From NCBI GenBank assembly GCA_951799445.1, contig OX637296.1:3968001-4032000 (forward strand): a stretch of DNA of 64,000 bases, written 5' to 3'. The notes beneath the pieces are model-generated. The model was not told where the DNA came from and searched no databases. It saw nothing but the letters and a program-made list of their open reading frames with translations. This document shows, in pieces, positions 34,436 to 47,388 of the stretch (within the stretch, counting starts at the first letter, position 1; each line of letters starts with the position of its first letter). Made by a program: the position numbers and the translations under genes. Source of the DNA: Pseudisothecium myosuroides. Taxonomy: Eukaryota > Streptophyta > Bryopsida > Hypnales > Lembophyllaceae.

Positions 34436-34921
34436 GAAATCCAAATTGAATTTGATGATTAATTTGGATGTAGGATTTTTCTTTTGAGTATTATGGTCAT
34501 TTTTATAAGATAACTTTCTTACGTTCAATTCTAACTGTCTTGTTATGAATTCTAAAAGAAAACAATTATGAACTAATTTTATTGGAAATTTTTAAAATAA
34601 TAAACTAAAATAAATTCTTCATAAATTTGAGTTGAGTTGAAGATGAGATGAGTGCTTTAATTTATAAAATGTTACAAAATTTATCATTGAGATAATTGTT
34701 TATTATTTTATTAGACTTACATTTCCATTCAAGACTTGAAAAGGCTACTATCATAGGTCTTAGAAAATTAGTAGCTGAGTAAAAATACAAGGTGACCATT
34801 TTTGCTTGATATCAAAAAAATAATAATTTAAAAAATTAAATAAGAGCTACAAAATTCATACAAGACTAGAGAATATTTTTAGGATATTATAGGTATATTT
34901 TAGAATATCCATCCATATAAT
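34436..34921. other. AT-rich spacer
   Basis: Nothing recognisable. Confidence 0.5.
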
Positions 34922-35173
34922 TATCTTAAGTTAGTCTTTTTGTTTTGTTTTGTTTTATTTGTTACGGTGAGATCTCTTGGACTGTGCATCCCCCGGTCAC
35001 ATTCTTGATTTCGTCGGAGAGCCCTTGGTGAGGAGGGGTGCACAGGTTTGGTTGGGTGGCGTTTGGACCTACAATGTGAAAGTCATTGAACTTTGAAGTT
35101 ATTTATGAATCAAAAAATCAAAAAATTATTTTTACTTTTGTTTTGACTATGGCAATGGCACAGGGCACACTAG
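34922..35173 (+). repeat. CACACTAG-ended dispersed repeat, copy 2
   Basis: It begins CTTAAGTTAG followed by a T-rich run. It continues through GAGATCTCTTGGACTGTGCA, CCCCCGG, GAGAGCCC, GGAGGGGTGCACAGG and GGCGTTTGGACCTACAATG, and ends GGCACAGGGCACACTAG followed by T. It aligns over its length with copies 3 and 4. Confidence 0.75.
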
Positions 35174-36030
35174 TTTCTATTTAAATCTTATTACTTCTAG
35201 CTTCTTATAAATATTCTTTGAATGCTCCTAATTTGACAATCTTTCATATAGTGCCCCCTTTTCAAGATTCAAGATTAGCACGTTCTTGACATTCTGAAGC
35301 TTTGCATTTTGCATTTTTTTCCATTGGAAAAAAACCCAAATTTCATAGTTTTCATGCTACAAGATTTTTTATACTTGTAGTACTAAATTATTTTTATTTT
35401 TCATTCTTAATTGATGCATTCAATAGAATATGTCAGTATGAATGGTTTCAGGGATATTTATATAGTAGAACCTCTTTAAGTTGATAGAGTTGGGACTAGT
35501 TTGACACATTGAGTTAGAGAGGTTATTACATTAGGGAGGGTCATCATGTTCGTATGTGGTTCATATTGTTAAGTTGGGACCGGCAATCAATACTTCCTAA
35601 CAACGCTTTATTGACTTAGAAGGGATCAATTTAGAGAGGTTCTACTGTAGCATGGAATCAAGAAAAATTAGCCGGGGTCCCGATGGTAGAGGAAGACCAT
35701 TGAAAAAAAAATTAAATTAAAAATTAGAAAGGTATCCATATTCCATACCAGACATCCATATTCTGTATATCATATCCATATATTGTCGTATGTATACTAT
35801 GTATTTTATCCTTATCAATGTTTTTTTTGTTTTTGTTTTTTTGTTTTTCTTAACATATGGGAAGCCCATTGCATTAAAAAAAAATACAAAGACAGCCAAG
35901 CCAAAAGGCTGGACAATGAAGAGAAGTGAAGTTTTTTTGATTTTGATGGGTAGACTAATCATGGGTTGTATTTTATTTTTAAAAATTTAGTTGGATTGAA
36001 GGAGGGGGACATGTATTTTTATGGGATATC
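35174..36030. other. AT-rich spacer with a reverse LINE/SINE-like tail
   Basis: At about 35846-35922 the minus strand reads CTCTTCATTGTCCAGCC, TTTGGCTTGGCTGTC and TTTTTTTTAATGCAATGGGC, the third copy of the tail found at 15.2 and 32.6 kb. No gene is seen. Confidence 0.5.
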
Positions 36031-36290
36031 CATACCTTAAGTTTGGTTGTTTGTTTTGTTTGTTTGATTTGTTTGTTTTGTTACATTGAGATCTCTTCGA
36101 TTGTGCGCCCCCCGGTTGCGTGTTTGATACGGTTGGAAAGCCCTCGGCAAGGAAGGATGCATGGGCTTTGTTTCATGGTATTTGGACATACAATGGAAAG
36201 GTTATTGAATTTTGAAGTGTTATGAATGGAAAAATTAGAAAATTATTTTTAATTACATTTTGGTTGTGGCAACGACACAGGGCACACTAG
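36031..36290 (+). repeat. CACACTAG-ended dispersed repeat, copy 3
   Basis: It starts CATACCTTAAGTTTGGTTGT and ends AACGACACAGGGCACACTAG followed by T. The middle carries GCGCCCCCCGGTTGCGTG and GCAAGGAAGGATGCATGGGC. Copy 4 follows immediately, sharing the same CCATACCTTAAGTTTGGTTG start, so the two form a tandem pair. Confidence 0.8.
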
Positions 36291-36819
36291 TCCATACCTT
36301 AAGTTTGGTTGTTTTTTGGTTTTGTTTTTATTTTTATTTTTGTATTTTTTGTAACGTTGAGATTTTCCGGATTGTGTGTCCTCTAGTGGTGTGCTTAGTA
36401 TCATCAGAAAGCCCTAAGCAAGGAGGATGCACGGGTTTTGTTTCGTGGCGTTTGGACATACGATGAGAAAGTTATTGAATTTTGAAGTTTTTATAAATGG
36501 AAAAATTAGAAAATTACTTTTAATTACATTTTGGTTGTGGCAATCATTGCCATATTCGTTATATTGAGACTTTTTGCAGATTTTGAGACAGAATGCTAGT
36601 TATTGTAAATTCATTTTGAAAAATATTAATTGAAACCAAAAATAAATAATTCTCAAATAGTGATTCTAAAATAAAGTTCTAAAAGTTGATATTGTTACCT
36701 ATTTATAAAATAATACTAATAAGGAGATAAAGCGGTTTATCTTTGAGTCAAAGGTAAAAATGAGACTGTGAAAAGTTTCAATATAACAAATATGGCCTTA
36801 ATGGGACATGGCACACTAG
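36291..36819 (+). repeat. CACACTAG-ended dispersed repeat, copy 4, with extended or disrupted end
   Basis: It matches copy 3 from CCATACCTTAAGTTTGGTTG through TTTTGGTTGTGGCAATC near 36545. The terminal motif then appears only at 36819 (GGACATGGCACACTAG, followed by T), after about 270 bp of other sequence. Either an insertion separated the end, or a second truncated copy follows. Confidence 0.6.
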
Positions 36820-36887
36820 TTCATGACTTTATTATCATTGGACCACGAGGAAATTACATATTGATTACATATTGATTACAAGATTGT

Positions 36888-37455
36888 ACAATGCCTGGAC
36901 TAATAGATTTGCACATACCTTTGGAACACATACAAACGCCCCATTTTCCAAATGCAATATTCTGCAATTCTTGCATCATACATACCAATTTCAAATTTTT
37001 TTAAATCTATTTTTGGCAAGATTTTTGGTGATTTTCTTACATTAAATTTCATAATATCACATGTTAGATGATAATTGATTGTGAGTCATTGACAATGAAT
37101 TTTCAAAATGTTCATAAGCACATCCATCTTAAAAAAAAATATTGAAACTTCCTTGCAATATTTCTAAAAAGGATAGATGCGCTTATGGACGTTTTCAATA
37201 TGTAATATGCAATTGAATTTTGCAAATTCATTATTAATGAATGGTTCACAATTAATTATCATCTAATACCAATGAAATTTAATGTAAAAAATTAGCCAAA
37301 ATTGTCAAAAATGCATTTTTTTAAGAATTGAAATTTGGTATGTATGATTAAGACTTCACAAGAAGGCAATGATGCAAGAATTGCAAATGCCTTTAAAAAT
37401 GGAGTGTTTGTATGGAAAACAAAGGGAGGTGCAAACCTTTTTGTCCAGGCAATGT
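36888..37455. mobile_element. Foldback element, 568 bp
   Basis: The ends ACAATGCCTGGAC and GTCCAGGCAATGT are inverse with one mismatch. Complementarity continues inward with substitutions and small gaps over roughly 240 bases per arm (for example CACATACAAAC with GTTTGTATG, TTCTTGCATCAT with ATGATGCAAGAA, TTAGATGATAATTGATTGTG with its inverse). The centre is A-rich, near 37130-37170. TA on both sides could be the target duplication. No coding capacity. Confidence 0.8.
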
Positions 37456-40400
37456 ATAAATCCTAATCAATTTGAGCTTAGTTAGTGCTAGATTTAAACA
37501 CAATTTTAGATCTATTTTGAAAAATCACATTTTTAATGTCTAACTTATTTGTACAATGTACATGTAATTTAGAATTATCTTTTGAAGCACTAAGAACATG
37601 CCCGTCATTCAGGAGTTGGATAGTGCCGAGAACAATATTTTGATATTTTTGGATGTCAAATCTCAATGCAATTATCTGTAAGCAAGGTCTTGAATGTTAC
37701 ATAACTTTATTCAATAAGGCAAAAGGCTCTCTCAAAAGAAAAAAAGCAAGAACAAAGTATTTTGCAATTGCCAAATGCCAAAAATTAAGAACAAGACGTT
37801 CAAATTTTGGTGAACGAGCACAAAATCCAAATATATCTTTAGAGCACATAATCTTGTTTTTTCATCCATATATTATCTTTAGATACTTGTATGTTAGATT
37901 TTTTGAATTTTTTTTTGCTTATATTCTTTAGCTCAGAGGATAAAAATATATTCAACTTCAAAATACAACTTTTCTACTTTAAGGAATTACCTTTGAAAAA
38001 CAACTTGAAAAGTAAGTAAAATAAAAATCTTTAAAAATCACCATCATTAGAGCTTACCATTTGAACATTAGAATTTTTTTTGAGCCCTAAGATTACAAAT
38101 ATTCATTCTACAATCAATTTTAGAAGGAATTTTCAAGTGTGGGTTAAGTATTATTAAAAATATTGGTTAGTGCAAAAAATGACTCAATTGCCTAATGATG
38201 TATGGATTATATTTTACATCTATTGCTTTGAAGTCTTCATTAGAGTATTCTTCTAAATTATGTTCTATCGTACAGCTTTACAATTTTTGAAATTTGGACT
38301 ATCCCATGGTCTTTAAACAATTAATCAAATACGTAAAGGGAGGCGGGAGGCTAGCATCAAACAATCAAAGAACGCATTAGACAAACATCTATAGTAAAAG
38401 GGTGTCTAATGTGAGTTGCAATAGGCTTCTCACCAATTCTTTTATCTACTCAAGTGAATTTACTATTCTCCTTTGCATCTCCCAAAGACACCTACTAACA
38501 TTGTTGAATAATGTTACAAATCAACAACAAAGAAATGTCTCACCATTGTGAGTGAATGGTCAATGTGTCAAAGCCTCAATTAATAAAATTGAATTTGGGA
38601 CGTTAGTTAGTTTTTAATTATTTAAAAAAATTCATGGATTGAAATACCAACTTAGGTTGCTAACAAAAGATGATTTTTATCCTTATCAACAATGGTGTGT
38701 GTACAAAATTACAAATCGAACCATATTCATATTTGTATTTATATTTGGTCCAAGTAATTGAATCTTGTCATATTTTTGGATTTTTTAATTTTAATATTTT
38801 GTAACCTCAAGCTAGTCTATTTTTTAAAAGGTCTAGTTGAAGTTTTTGCTTGGGTTTTTGAATGTATAGTCTCATCATTGTGTTAAAATCTAAATGAATA
38901 AATACATGTAAAGTGATTTGGTTTTGAAAGCTTGCTATATACTTCTTTCCTTTAATTCAAATAGGATTTTCAAGGTTACAAGCAAGGGATTATAATACTA
39001 ACATTGCATTAAAATAGACATAATTTAGTTAACTATTTCAAACTATAGCTAACTTTCTTTCAATGCTTCTTACTCTAAATTTTATCTTACAACTCTTTTT
39101 ATGTTTTTACATGTGACAACTTGGTCCTCAAATTATACCCTCATGTGCCCACATAGCATGGATTTTATACCTCGGTAGAAGTACAAGATTGTTGATTGAT
39201 CTTGATAACTTTTGCATTAGTCAATTTTGATGAAGGTAGACATATCCGTTGTCGACCTTCTTTCCAATTGTTATGTCTCTATCTACATCTACCTAGCACT
39301 TCACCCTTTGATGCATTGGACAAATGTGGATACAAACATGATTGAAAAGAAACCTTACCCTACTGGATAACTGTGGATGGGAACACGATTGTTAATAAAT
39401 GCCATAGGAAATATACCTACCTTACCTACAACTACTGCATAAAAACTTGATTGTTAAGAAAGGCCATAATGTATATACCTACCTTACCTACAACTACTAC
39501 TTTTGGTATTAAAAAGATATCACTAGCGGAATGACATCAAATCTATTCTTGATCAAAAACTCCTTGTTGGAATTTTTTAAACTTAAAAATCCATTAATAT
39601 TTTTGTCTCTTACGTAAAACAGCTACAACTAACTAATAGTTTGCAACTTGGTTGCAAAATTGATCCTTAGATATTTTTGTCTATATTGTAGGCATTTTGA
39701 ACTTGAAATTCTAGGATTGATGTGGGTATATTAAAAATCAATGCTATGAAAATTTATATTTGTATTCATGTGGTGTTCAAAAAATACATCTTAAAAAAAT
39801 AAAAAAAATTCATTTGATTGGCTACAAGATCTAGCAAACGCTAATAAAAACAGAAACATTTTTTGATGCTTAATTGGATGCTTTTATGTATGTGTAGACC
39901 ACTAATATTGGTTCCAATTAGATTTAATTAGTGCAAAATTGCCGAGTGCATTTTGTTGAAACTAATATAACTTTTAAAGCACCATCAAATAATCTAACAA
40001 AACAATATGTCAAATACGTTATTAACTATTAATTGATGTGGAATTAAAATTTGAAAATAATAGCATTGGAAGTATACTAGAAATGATATTTATATATATA
40101 TTTTATATAATTTCCAATGCAATTCTATTGGACTTTGGACAACCAAAACAACGCCATTAGAAACAAGCTAAAAGACAAAAATTAAAGAAGCATGGATAAA
40201 AGAGATTCATGATGCAAATTTTATTATTATACTGCTTGATTTAGGCCATCAATTCAATAAAAAAAAATTGATGTTTTTAAGACAAACTTGTTTGTGTTTT
40301 TCTTCCATCCTTAAGAACTTGTTCTTGCATTTTGAATAATTTTGTCAAATTTTATGCATTTTGCTTTTGTTTGTTTGAAATTGTTTGACTTCATTTTTGG

Positions 40401-41595
40401 AAGGACTTTGCGGACTAAAAATCTTCTTTGGATGGTCAAAGAGTCTTCTTTCATACTAAAGAATAAATGACTTTCATCCAAATTTTTGTCTGCAGTTTTA
40501 TTATAGTTATATCCACATTGTTGAATAATATATGACCAAGTTGAGTCATATATGATCAAATTAGTTATTACCAAGTCATATTAGTTGTTTTTTGGTTTTA
40601 TATGGTGTACTTTATATAAATAATGAATGTACCAATATACCAATAGTATATTTCATTGCTTTCACCTTTTTTTCCCTTAAAATTTGATGTTGACAATTAA
40701 TTTGATTTGATTTTGATAATTCCCAACAAAATGAAGCTTCTAAAGTCTGGTTTCTATAACATTGGAAGAATTTGAAGTGGTCATAAGTCCATCATTTAGG
40801 GGTTAAATATTTGCACAATAAAATTAAAATAATTCATCACCAATATTTTTCAATAATTTATTTTGTAACACAATGAAAAACACTCAAAATAATTGATCTA
40901 AAATGGCATTTTTGTTTTTTGAAACTAAAATTTGATGTATTGATTAAAATTGCATAAATTGATAAATTTAGTAGGTTAGTTTTGAAAGATAGGTTTGAAA
41001 AGGTTAAATTTTGAAAAATATTATTCCAAGTTGAAATTGGGGTAACCTTATTTTTTAAAAGTCACTGTACACAAAAAAATTTGGAGGCTATATGTAAAGT
41101 TTTAGGATTTATTGGATTGCATAGGTTATTCTTTTTGGAAGTGAAGATATTCCAATCAATTATGGTAAAAAAACTAATGTCGAAGTAAAATCTCAACAAA
41201 AATAAGATAGAAGATAGAAATAAGATACAAGTAATAACAATGTGACCTAATAAGTTTCATAGAGAGACAATTTTGACAATTACTAGTTAGTTTTGAAATG
41301 GAGCAAGAATTATTGACCAACCTTCTAGGAGCATCTAACATCCAAAGCAAGGCCAAGTAGATCATTTTTTACTACAAAAGTTCTTTCGGACAACTTAGGC
41401 AAGTCCAAATCTTTAGAAAGAATAACCTCTTCATTCCAAGACTTTAGGGTTTGTAATTTGAAACTTCTCTTGACTTTGTACGTTCAAATGATTGGAGAAA
41501 AAAGGATGGATGGTCTTACAAGTGAATTTGAGTCTTTTGAAGTCAATGACAAAAATGGTTTTCAATTAAGAGGATTTTTTTTTGCAAGTATTAGA
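37456..41595. other. AT-rich gene desert
   Basis: No credible gene. A diverged direct repeat of about 68 bp lies near 39381-39500, marked by two copies of TATACCTACCTTACCTACAA CTACT. The remaining short ORFs are Lys/Asn/Phe/Ile-rich and look like chance. Confidence 0.6.
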
Positions 41596-41599
41596 TTAG

Positions 41600-42529
41600 C
41601 CCCTAAAGGACCATTGTCCCTACGGGGTACAAATGCGTTTTCGGGCAGGTACCTACGGGCTGAAATTTTCTCCTGATTTTTTGAAACTTTTTTTGGAGGT
41701 AGAAAAGCTGATTAGCTTCACGGAAATATAATTTTTTTCACAATCGGTGCCCGGGAAAAAAAATTATGACCATATAAGCTCAAAACAGGGGACAGGGGGC
41801 AGCTCGGGCAGCAAAAAAAAAATGGATAAAAATTTGAATTTTTTTTAAAATATTTTTTTCCTCGTAGATTATATCTTTGGCTATCTGGAAAGCTTTGATT
41901 CATTTCATTTGGATATGTTATGAGAAAGTTATGGACATTCTTGTTTTTCGGGCAGTTAAAGCATCTTCTTGAAAAAAATAACTTTAGGATTCATTTCTGA
42001 ATGCAATTTTTCAAATTTTTCAATTTTTTTTTTTTGCATGGTCTGATTTACTTTTTAGAACAATCTCACCATTGGGATTAGTGCATTTTAATTCCATCTA
42101 AACTATATGAATATTTTAGATTTTCCTTCTATCTTGTACCTACATCTACTTAACAATTTTTTTAAGAATGATAATTAAGTTTTTTTTGAATTTTTTTTTT
42201 TTAAGACTCTCAACTCAATTCTCCACTAGAACAAGTAAAACTTCAAAACTTTGTAGTGCAAAAATTTTAAGTTAAAAATGTTCAAAGTCAAAAAATCTAG
42301 TCCTGCAATGTGTTGAAAAATTTGTTTTTTTCACTTTGAATGCAAATATCTTGCAATCTATGCGGTTAAAAATTCTAAAAAAAATTCCACACATTCTTAT
42401 ACTAGTTAGGTGTAAGATCCTACGGTTGGATGTGAAAAAAAAACATTTTTCAAAATTTTTTACTCTTTGCTATAGAAATGACAGTTTTCAGTGTTTTTTG
42501 GCAGAAAAAAGGCCTCGGTCCTTTAGGGG
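41600..42529. mobile_element. Short-TIR DNA element with TTAG target duplication, copy D (930 bp)
   Basis: Its ends, CCCCTAAAGGACC and GGTCCTTTAGGGG, are perfect inverse repeats. The flanks are TTAG at 41596-41599 and TTAG at 42530-42533, a direct 4-bp duplication. Internal sequence matches the 48.4-kb copy in inverse orientation, for example AGATCCTACGGTT here against AACCGTAGGATCT there. No transposase frame. It is one of the best-preserved members. Confidence 0.88.
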
Positions 42530-42533
42530 TTAG

Positions 42534-44640
42534 TCAACCAAAGTAAATTTGATTTTCTTTAGTTTGAAGGTAACACTTTCTTAAAACTAGAAAAATCTTG
42601 GGATTAAAGTAAAGGAAGGAAAATTTGGAAATGCTTACAAGGCCTCTCTCTCTTTGCCTCTCAAATATCCCATTTTCATTTTAAACCCTTTTTTCCATTA
42701 TAGTATTTTTGGCCAATATGACCAATTTGTCTTTGAAGACTTTAGTGTTTGGGGCAAGTGATTTATAAACATTTCAATCTTATTAGATAATTTCTACAAT
42801 TTTTATAGTGTTTCGTTTGGTGGACATAGGATCCCTACCAAACTTGGAAATTTCTACAACAAGAGAATGTTTGTTCTTGTTTAATGATGTTCTTGATTTT
42901 TGGCTCATTCGGAAATTTCTTTCATTCTTCTTGCATGTCAAACTCTTGTGCTCCCCTTTGAGTGTGAGATTCTATTAGGCCGCCACGTTGTGAATTTTTC
43001 AAGGATGGTGTGAGAAGTTAGTGTCAAATAGTGATTTTCCTTTCCTTTTAGTATGTTTCCATTTGAATGTCCAAAATTAATGAAGCTTTGAACTTATTTA
43101 TACCATATTAAATTTTTTGCCTTTATTTTGTACTAGTCTTCACCTATGAAAACCCCATGACAACAAAGCTTTGAACTTTTTGTACCGTTTTCTGTTTTTA
43201 TTTTGTGCCAGCCTCCATCTTAAAACGCTTGTAGCCATATTCCAATTCAATTATAAAATATCAATTACAAAAAAAATATTTCAAATTTGAATTGTTGAAG
43301 CCCAAAATTTGACTTGTAGAGCAAAGGTGGCATTTAAAATTTTAAAAAATCCTCAAAGAAGAGCTCTAGGGAGTGAAAAATTGAATGGCTTACAAATGAT
43401 GTAAATTGAATGACAAAAAGATGCACACAACCTTGTGCTTGGCCTCCTGCTCTTCAAAAATCCACAATTGTCAATTTAGAAGAAGAAAATTTTGAAACCC
43501 TCCCATTGAACCCCCCCAACCATTGATTAAATGTTTTTTGGAAAACCTCCGCGGCTTTGATTCTCAACAGTTGATTTGGAAGGGAAAAATTTGAATCCCT
43601 TTCTTTGCCATCAATCTTAAAAACAAGAAATGTTGATATATATACTTATATTGATAGGATTATCTTATACTGATATGGAATACTATACATAGAATACATA
43701 TAAATATTTTTTGTATGGAATATTAGTATGGTATGATATATGGATGCAAGTATTGGTACGGGATATAGAATACTAATACCAACAATATATGAATATGTAT
43801 ACTATGATGATATCCCGTATCAATTGTAGTCAGAACAAATTCTCAAAAAATATAAATGCGCGGATGATTTCATTTCACAAAAGAGTGAGTTTGTCACAAG
43901 TAAGTGGGTTTGTCATAATGTACTCAAAAGACATAAATATTAGACATTTATTGTAGGATACAGAATTGCTAGTGCTGCACTCTAGAATTCAAGCTTAGAA
44001 TTCACTTAGTACAAAGTCTACCGTTTGAGTTTCTTAAATCAATTAGATACCAAAACTGCGTAGTCTAATAAGATTTGGTAGTTTAGAATAAATGTAAATT
44101 TTTGCCTTTAGAATAGAAAATAGAATAGTGTCAAAAAAAATAAAATACAAAAATACAAAAAAAAATGGAATGAAAATAGAATAGAGCCAAAAGAAATAGA
44201 ATAGCGAAAATCCCCGGAAAAGTTTTGAATTCTACAAATCCTAAAAACTTTGTAGAAACTCTATATTAAAGCGATAAGCAAAACAAACACCATAGAAACG
44301 ACATCATGAAATTTGAAAGTGATATTTATCATTTGAAAGTATTCATGGCGGAAAATGGGAAAGTGATATTTATCACAAATGAAGTAAATACGTAAAGGCT
44401 CCCTACTTTGACATCTTATTTTCTTATCACAAGTATTTTATAAAAATATTTAAAATTTATTATTTTCTTGTTTCCTCTAATAGATATTGGGACATTAGAT
44501 AAGTAGAAAAAAAATCCAAAACTTAGATAGTTTACATTTGGAAAATAAAATGGAAAACCAACTAGTATTTGGAAGTTTGGCGGAGAAATCACACTCTATA
44601 ATGAATTCAAATTCAAATCTCAAATAGACATCTGCCTAAA
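42534..44640. other. AT-rich spacer
   Basis: No gene is seen. Around 43630-43830 there is a low-complexity run rich in ATATGGAATA-like words. Confidence 0.55.
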
Positions 44641-46260
44641 GAATTTGAAAAGGTGTCTAAAACCATACAACACTTAACAAAGAAGAAAAATTTGAAGAAG
44701 ATGGAGTTAGATGTAGTTTGATTGTTACCAAACAAATTTTGGATGAAAATCTACAACATAGAATGAAATTAGAAAGAATCTCAATTCTATTATAGAATTC
44801 ATCAAAACCAATTAAAAAAAATGAAAAACCTAAAAAAAATCTACGGATGAAGTCTTTATGATTAAGAATCATTCAAAACTTTAGAAGTCTCTAATTCATG
44901 TTAGAAAAGTCTACTTGGCATGTGCCGTACCATTTTAGAATTGATACAACATGTTCTAAGTGTTTGAAATTCTAAATCCAAGAACAAAATTCCATAATTT
45001 AGAACCATACCTTGGAGAATTTATACAATTAAGTCTATATGAGATCTGGAAGTTTGAAACTATAATTTAGATATAGAATGAAGATCCTATAGTTTAAAGG
45101 AATAGATTTTTGAAACTATATAACACTTAGAAAACAAGAAGAAATTGAAATAGATAGGGTAGGATGAAGTTGGAGCATTTGGTAAGCTAAGTTTGGATGA
45201 AAAGACATAATTTAAAATGAAAATAGGAACAAATCCATCATTTAGAAAGGAGTAATTCAAAGAAGCATAATTCCACCCAAAAATACCAAAAAACTAAAAA
45301 AAACTTAGTGAAAAACTTGGACTAAGTTTTGATGATCCAAAATCATCCAAAATTTTGAACTCTTTTATTTCATACTAGGAATGTCCAATTAAAGAATGAG
45401 AAACCTTTGGAGAACTTAAATAACACAATGTAGGCAAATGAAATTCAAAAACTAGGAAAAAAACACATCAACTTTGAATCATACTAACTTCAAAAGACTA
45501 AGGTAGCCAACCCATTTCTGATCACCCACCCCACTATCACAATGTAGGTTGCTATCTTTTCGTCCAGGTAGAGATGAATAGTGATTGGTTATGGCACATT
45601 TCTTGGTGTAGTTGCGCTCATTATAATTGGCTACAAGACTTGCAATATTGCAACTAGCCTTTGGTTGGAAATTAAAAGATCTATAATTCTATATGACAAA
45701 TATAGGTTGAACAAAATCTACAGCCAAAAAATTCATGGTAATTCTATTTTGAGTTAAAAAATTCCACAAAATTATGAAATCTTTCCAAATTCTATTTTTG
45801 TATATGGAAAAAAATTTGCAATTAAAATGCACGCATTCTAGATATGCATAATTGCTTATGTGATTGGAAATATGTTGGCTACCATTCCCATAAAAAACTT
45901 TAAACATTTAAAGTTAATTTTGAAAGACTATAGTAACATCTATAAACCCTAGAGATAATTGCGGATGAAGTTGGACTTTGAATTAGCCAATTTTTGAATG
46001 AAAAGTTAGTTAAAATTTCCAATAAAGGAATAAACTCGGGAATTGAATAAAGGGATAAATGAGAATTCCAAATCTACTTTGAAACTCCAAAATTAGCTGG
46101 TATTCACCAAAAATTAGATGGATGAAATTGAAATAGTTGCGAGAATAGTTCAAATCTATCCCAAACTTTGAATCCTTCTAATTTTTGTATACAAAGTTGT
46201 ATTTAGAAGTATAATATCATTTTAGAATTGAAGTAATATTTTCTTCCACATTCTATAATC
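44641..46260. repeat. Strongly diverged tandem array, unit roughly 0.45-0.5 kb
   Basis: Blocks in the same order recur: a GGATGAARTTGG-like start, a TTTGGATGAAAA segment, GAATTCATCAAAACC-like runs, AAAAAACYTA..., ATGATYMARAATCATYCAAAA and a TTTTAGAATTGATACAA segment. They are visible near 44690-45000, 45150-45400 and 45960-46240. The units are heavily mutated, so this is an old satellite-like duplication, not a gene. Confidence 0.45.
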
Positions 46261-47099
46261 AAAATTGAAGTAAGATTTAATTCAATTTCACGGACCAAAG
46301 ATTTCCCTCATAACTTGAATTGAAACCCCAAAGAACTTAAGTTTTGCAAATTCTATTCACTTTAAGTAAGATTTAGGATACTCGGAACCTTGAAGATTGT
46401 TTTTGTTAGGCTAATAGATTATGGAATTAGAAATTTTGCTCTATGAATAAGCATTAAGTGGTTAGAATATTGTATTGACAAACTAAAATTTGAATTTTGG
46501 TAAGATTTGTGGGAGGGGTTTATTTAAAGGTAGAGTATTAAGAGAGTTTTAGTTTTGAGACAAATATTCTCCTTCTAAATATATTTATCCATTGAAAGAG
46601 AATGTAGCCAATAGAAAGAAAATTAAAGTTAAAATATGATTAAAAAAATTAAAATAAACTTGGATCCTAGTCAATGCGTAGAAAAATTGGTCAACTTGGG
46701 AGAAAAATTCCATTGAAACGGGAAAAATTCTTAAGCAAATTTTTATTTAATAGTGCACCAATTAGAAGTTTAAAACTAAATTTCTCAGCAAAAGAAGCCA
46801 ATTTAAACATTTTTCATGACATTTGTTGAATTTTATAAAAAAAAATTATGCTTAGACATCCCAAGATGGATAGTATCCCTCCAAGCCATATGATCCAACA
46901 AAAAATCTAAAAATTTCTTTAACAAAGATGACTCTAATTTTAGCTTATACATTTTTTGCCAACAAATAGAAGTGCGGTTTTTGTCTTTAAAAGAATACAC
47001 TCATTAGTAGACCTCTTTCAAAAATGCCTCCTTAAATGAAAGTCTTCAAGGTTTTCTTCTCACTACAGTGTGGTATAGATGCCTTATATGTTGAAATAT
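46261..47099. other. AT-rich spacer
   Basis: Nothing recognisable. Confidence 0.5.
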
Positions 47100-47388
47100 C
47101 ATTAGAGGAGATTTAGGGGCTTTGGAAGACTCCGCGAGTTCTCGGGCTATGCAAACCTTAGGAACTCTGCCACATCCACAGTTTAATGTGGCATAGAGAG
47201 TGCCACATCAAATATTAATACTTAATTTAATTTAATTATTTTTATCTAAAAAAAAATTATATATATATATAATTTTAAACTTTTTAAGTAAATTTTTATT
47301 ATTAAAATATTTTGACAGCGTACAATAATTTCCAATAAAGATAACAGGGCTGAAACGGCCCTTCCTTGCTCTCAAATCTCTTCTAATG
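47100..47388. mobile_element. 290-bp MITE, copy 2
   Basis: The same ends as 29347-29636: CATTAGAGGAGATTTAGGGG at the left and CTCAAATCTCTTCTAATG at the right. The same internal hairpin is present (TTTAATGTGGC and GCCACATCAAA around GAGAG). The length is 289 bp, so the family has a fixed size. Confidence 0.8.
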
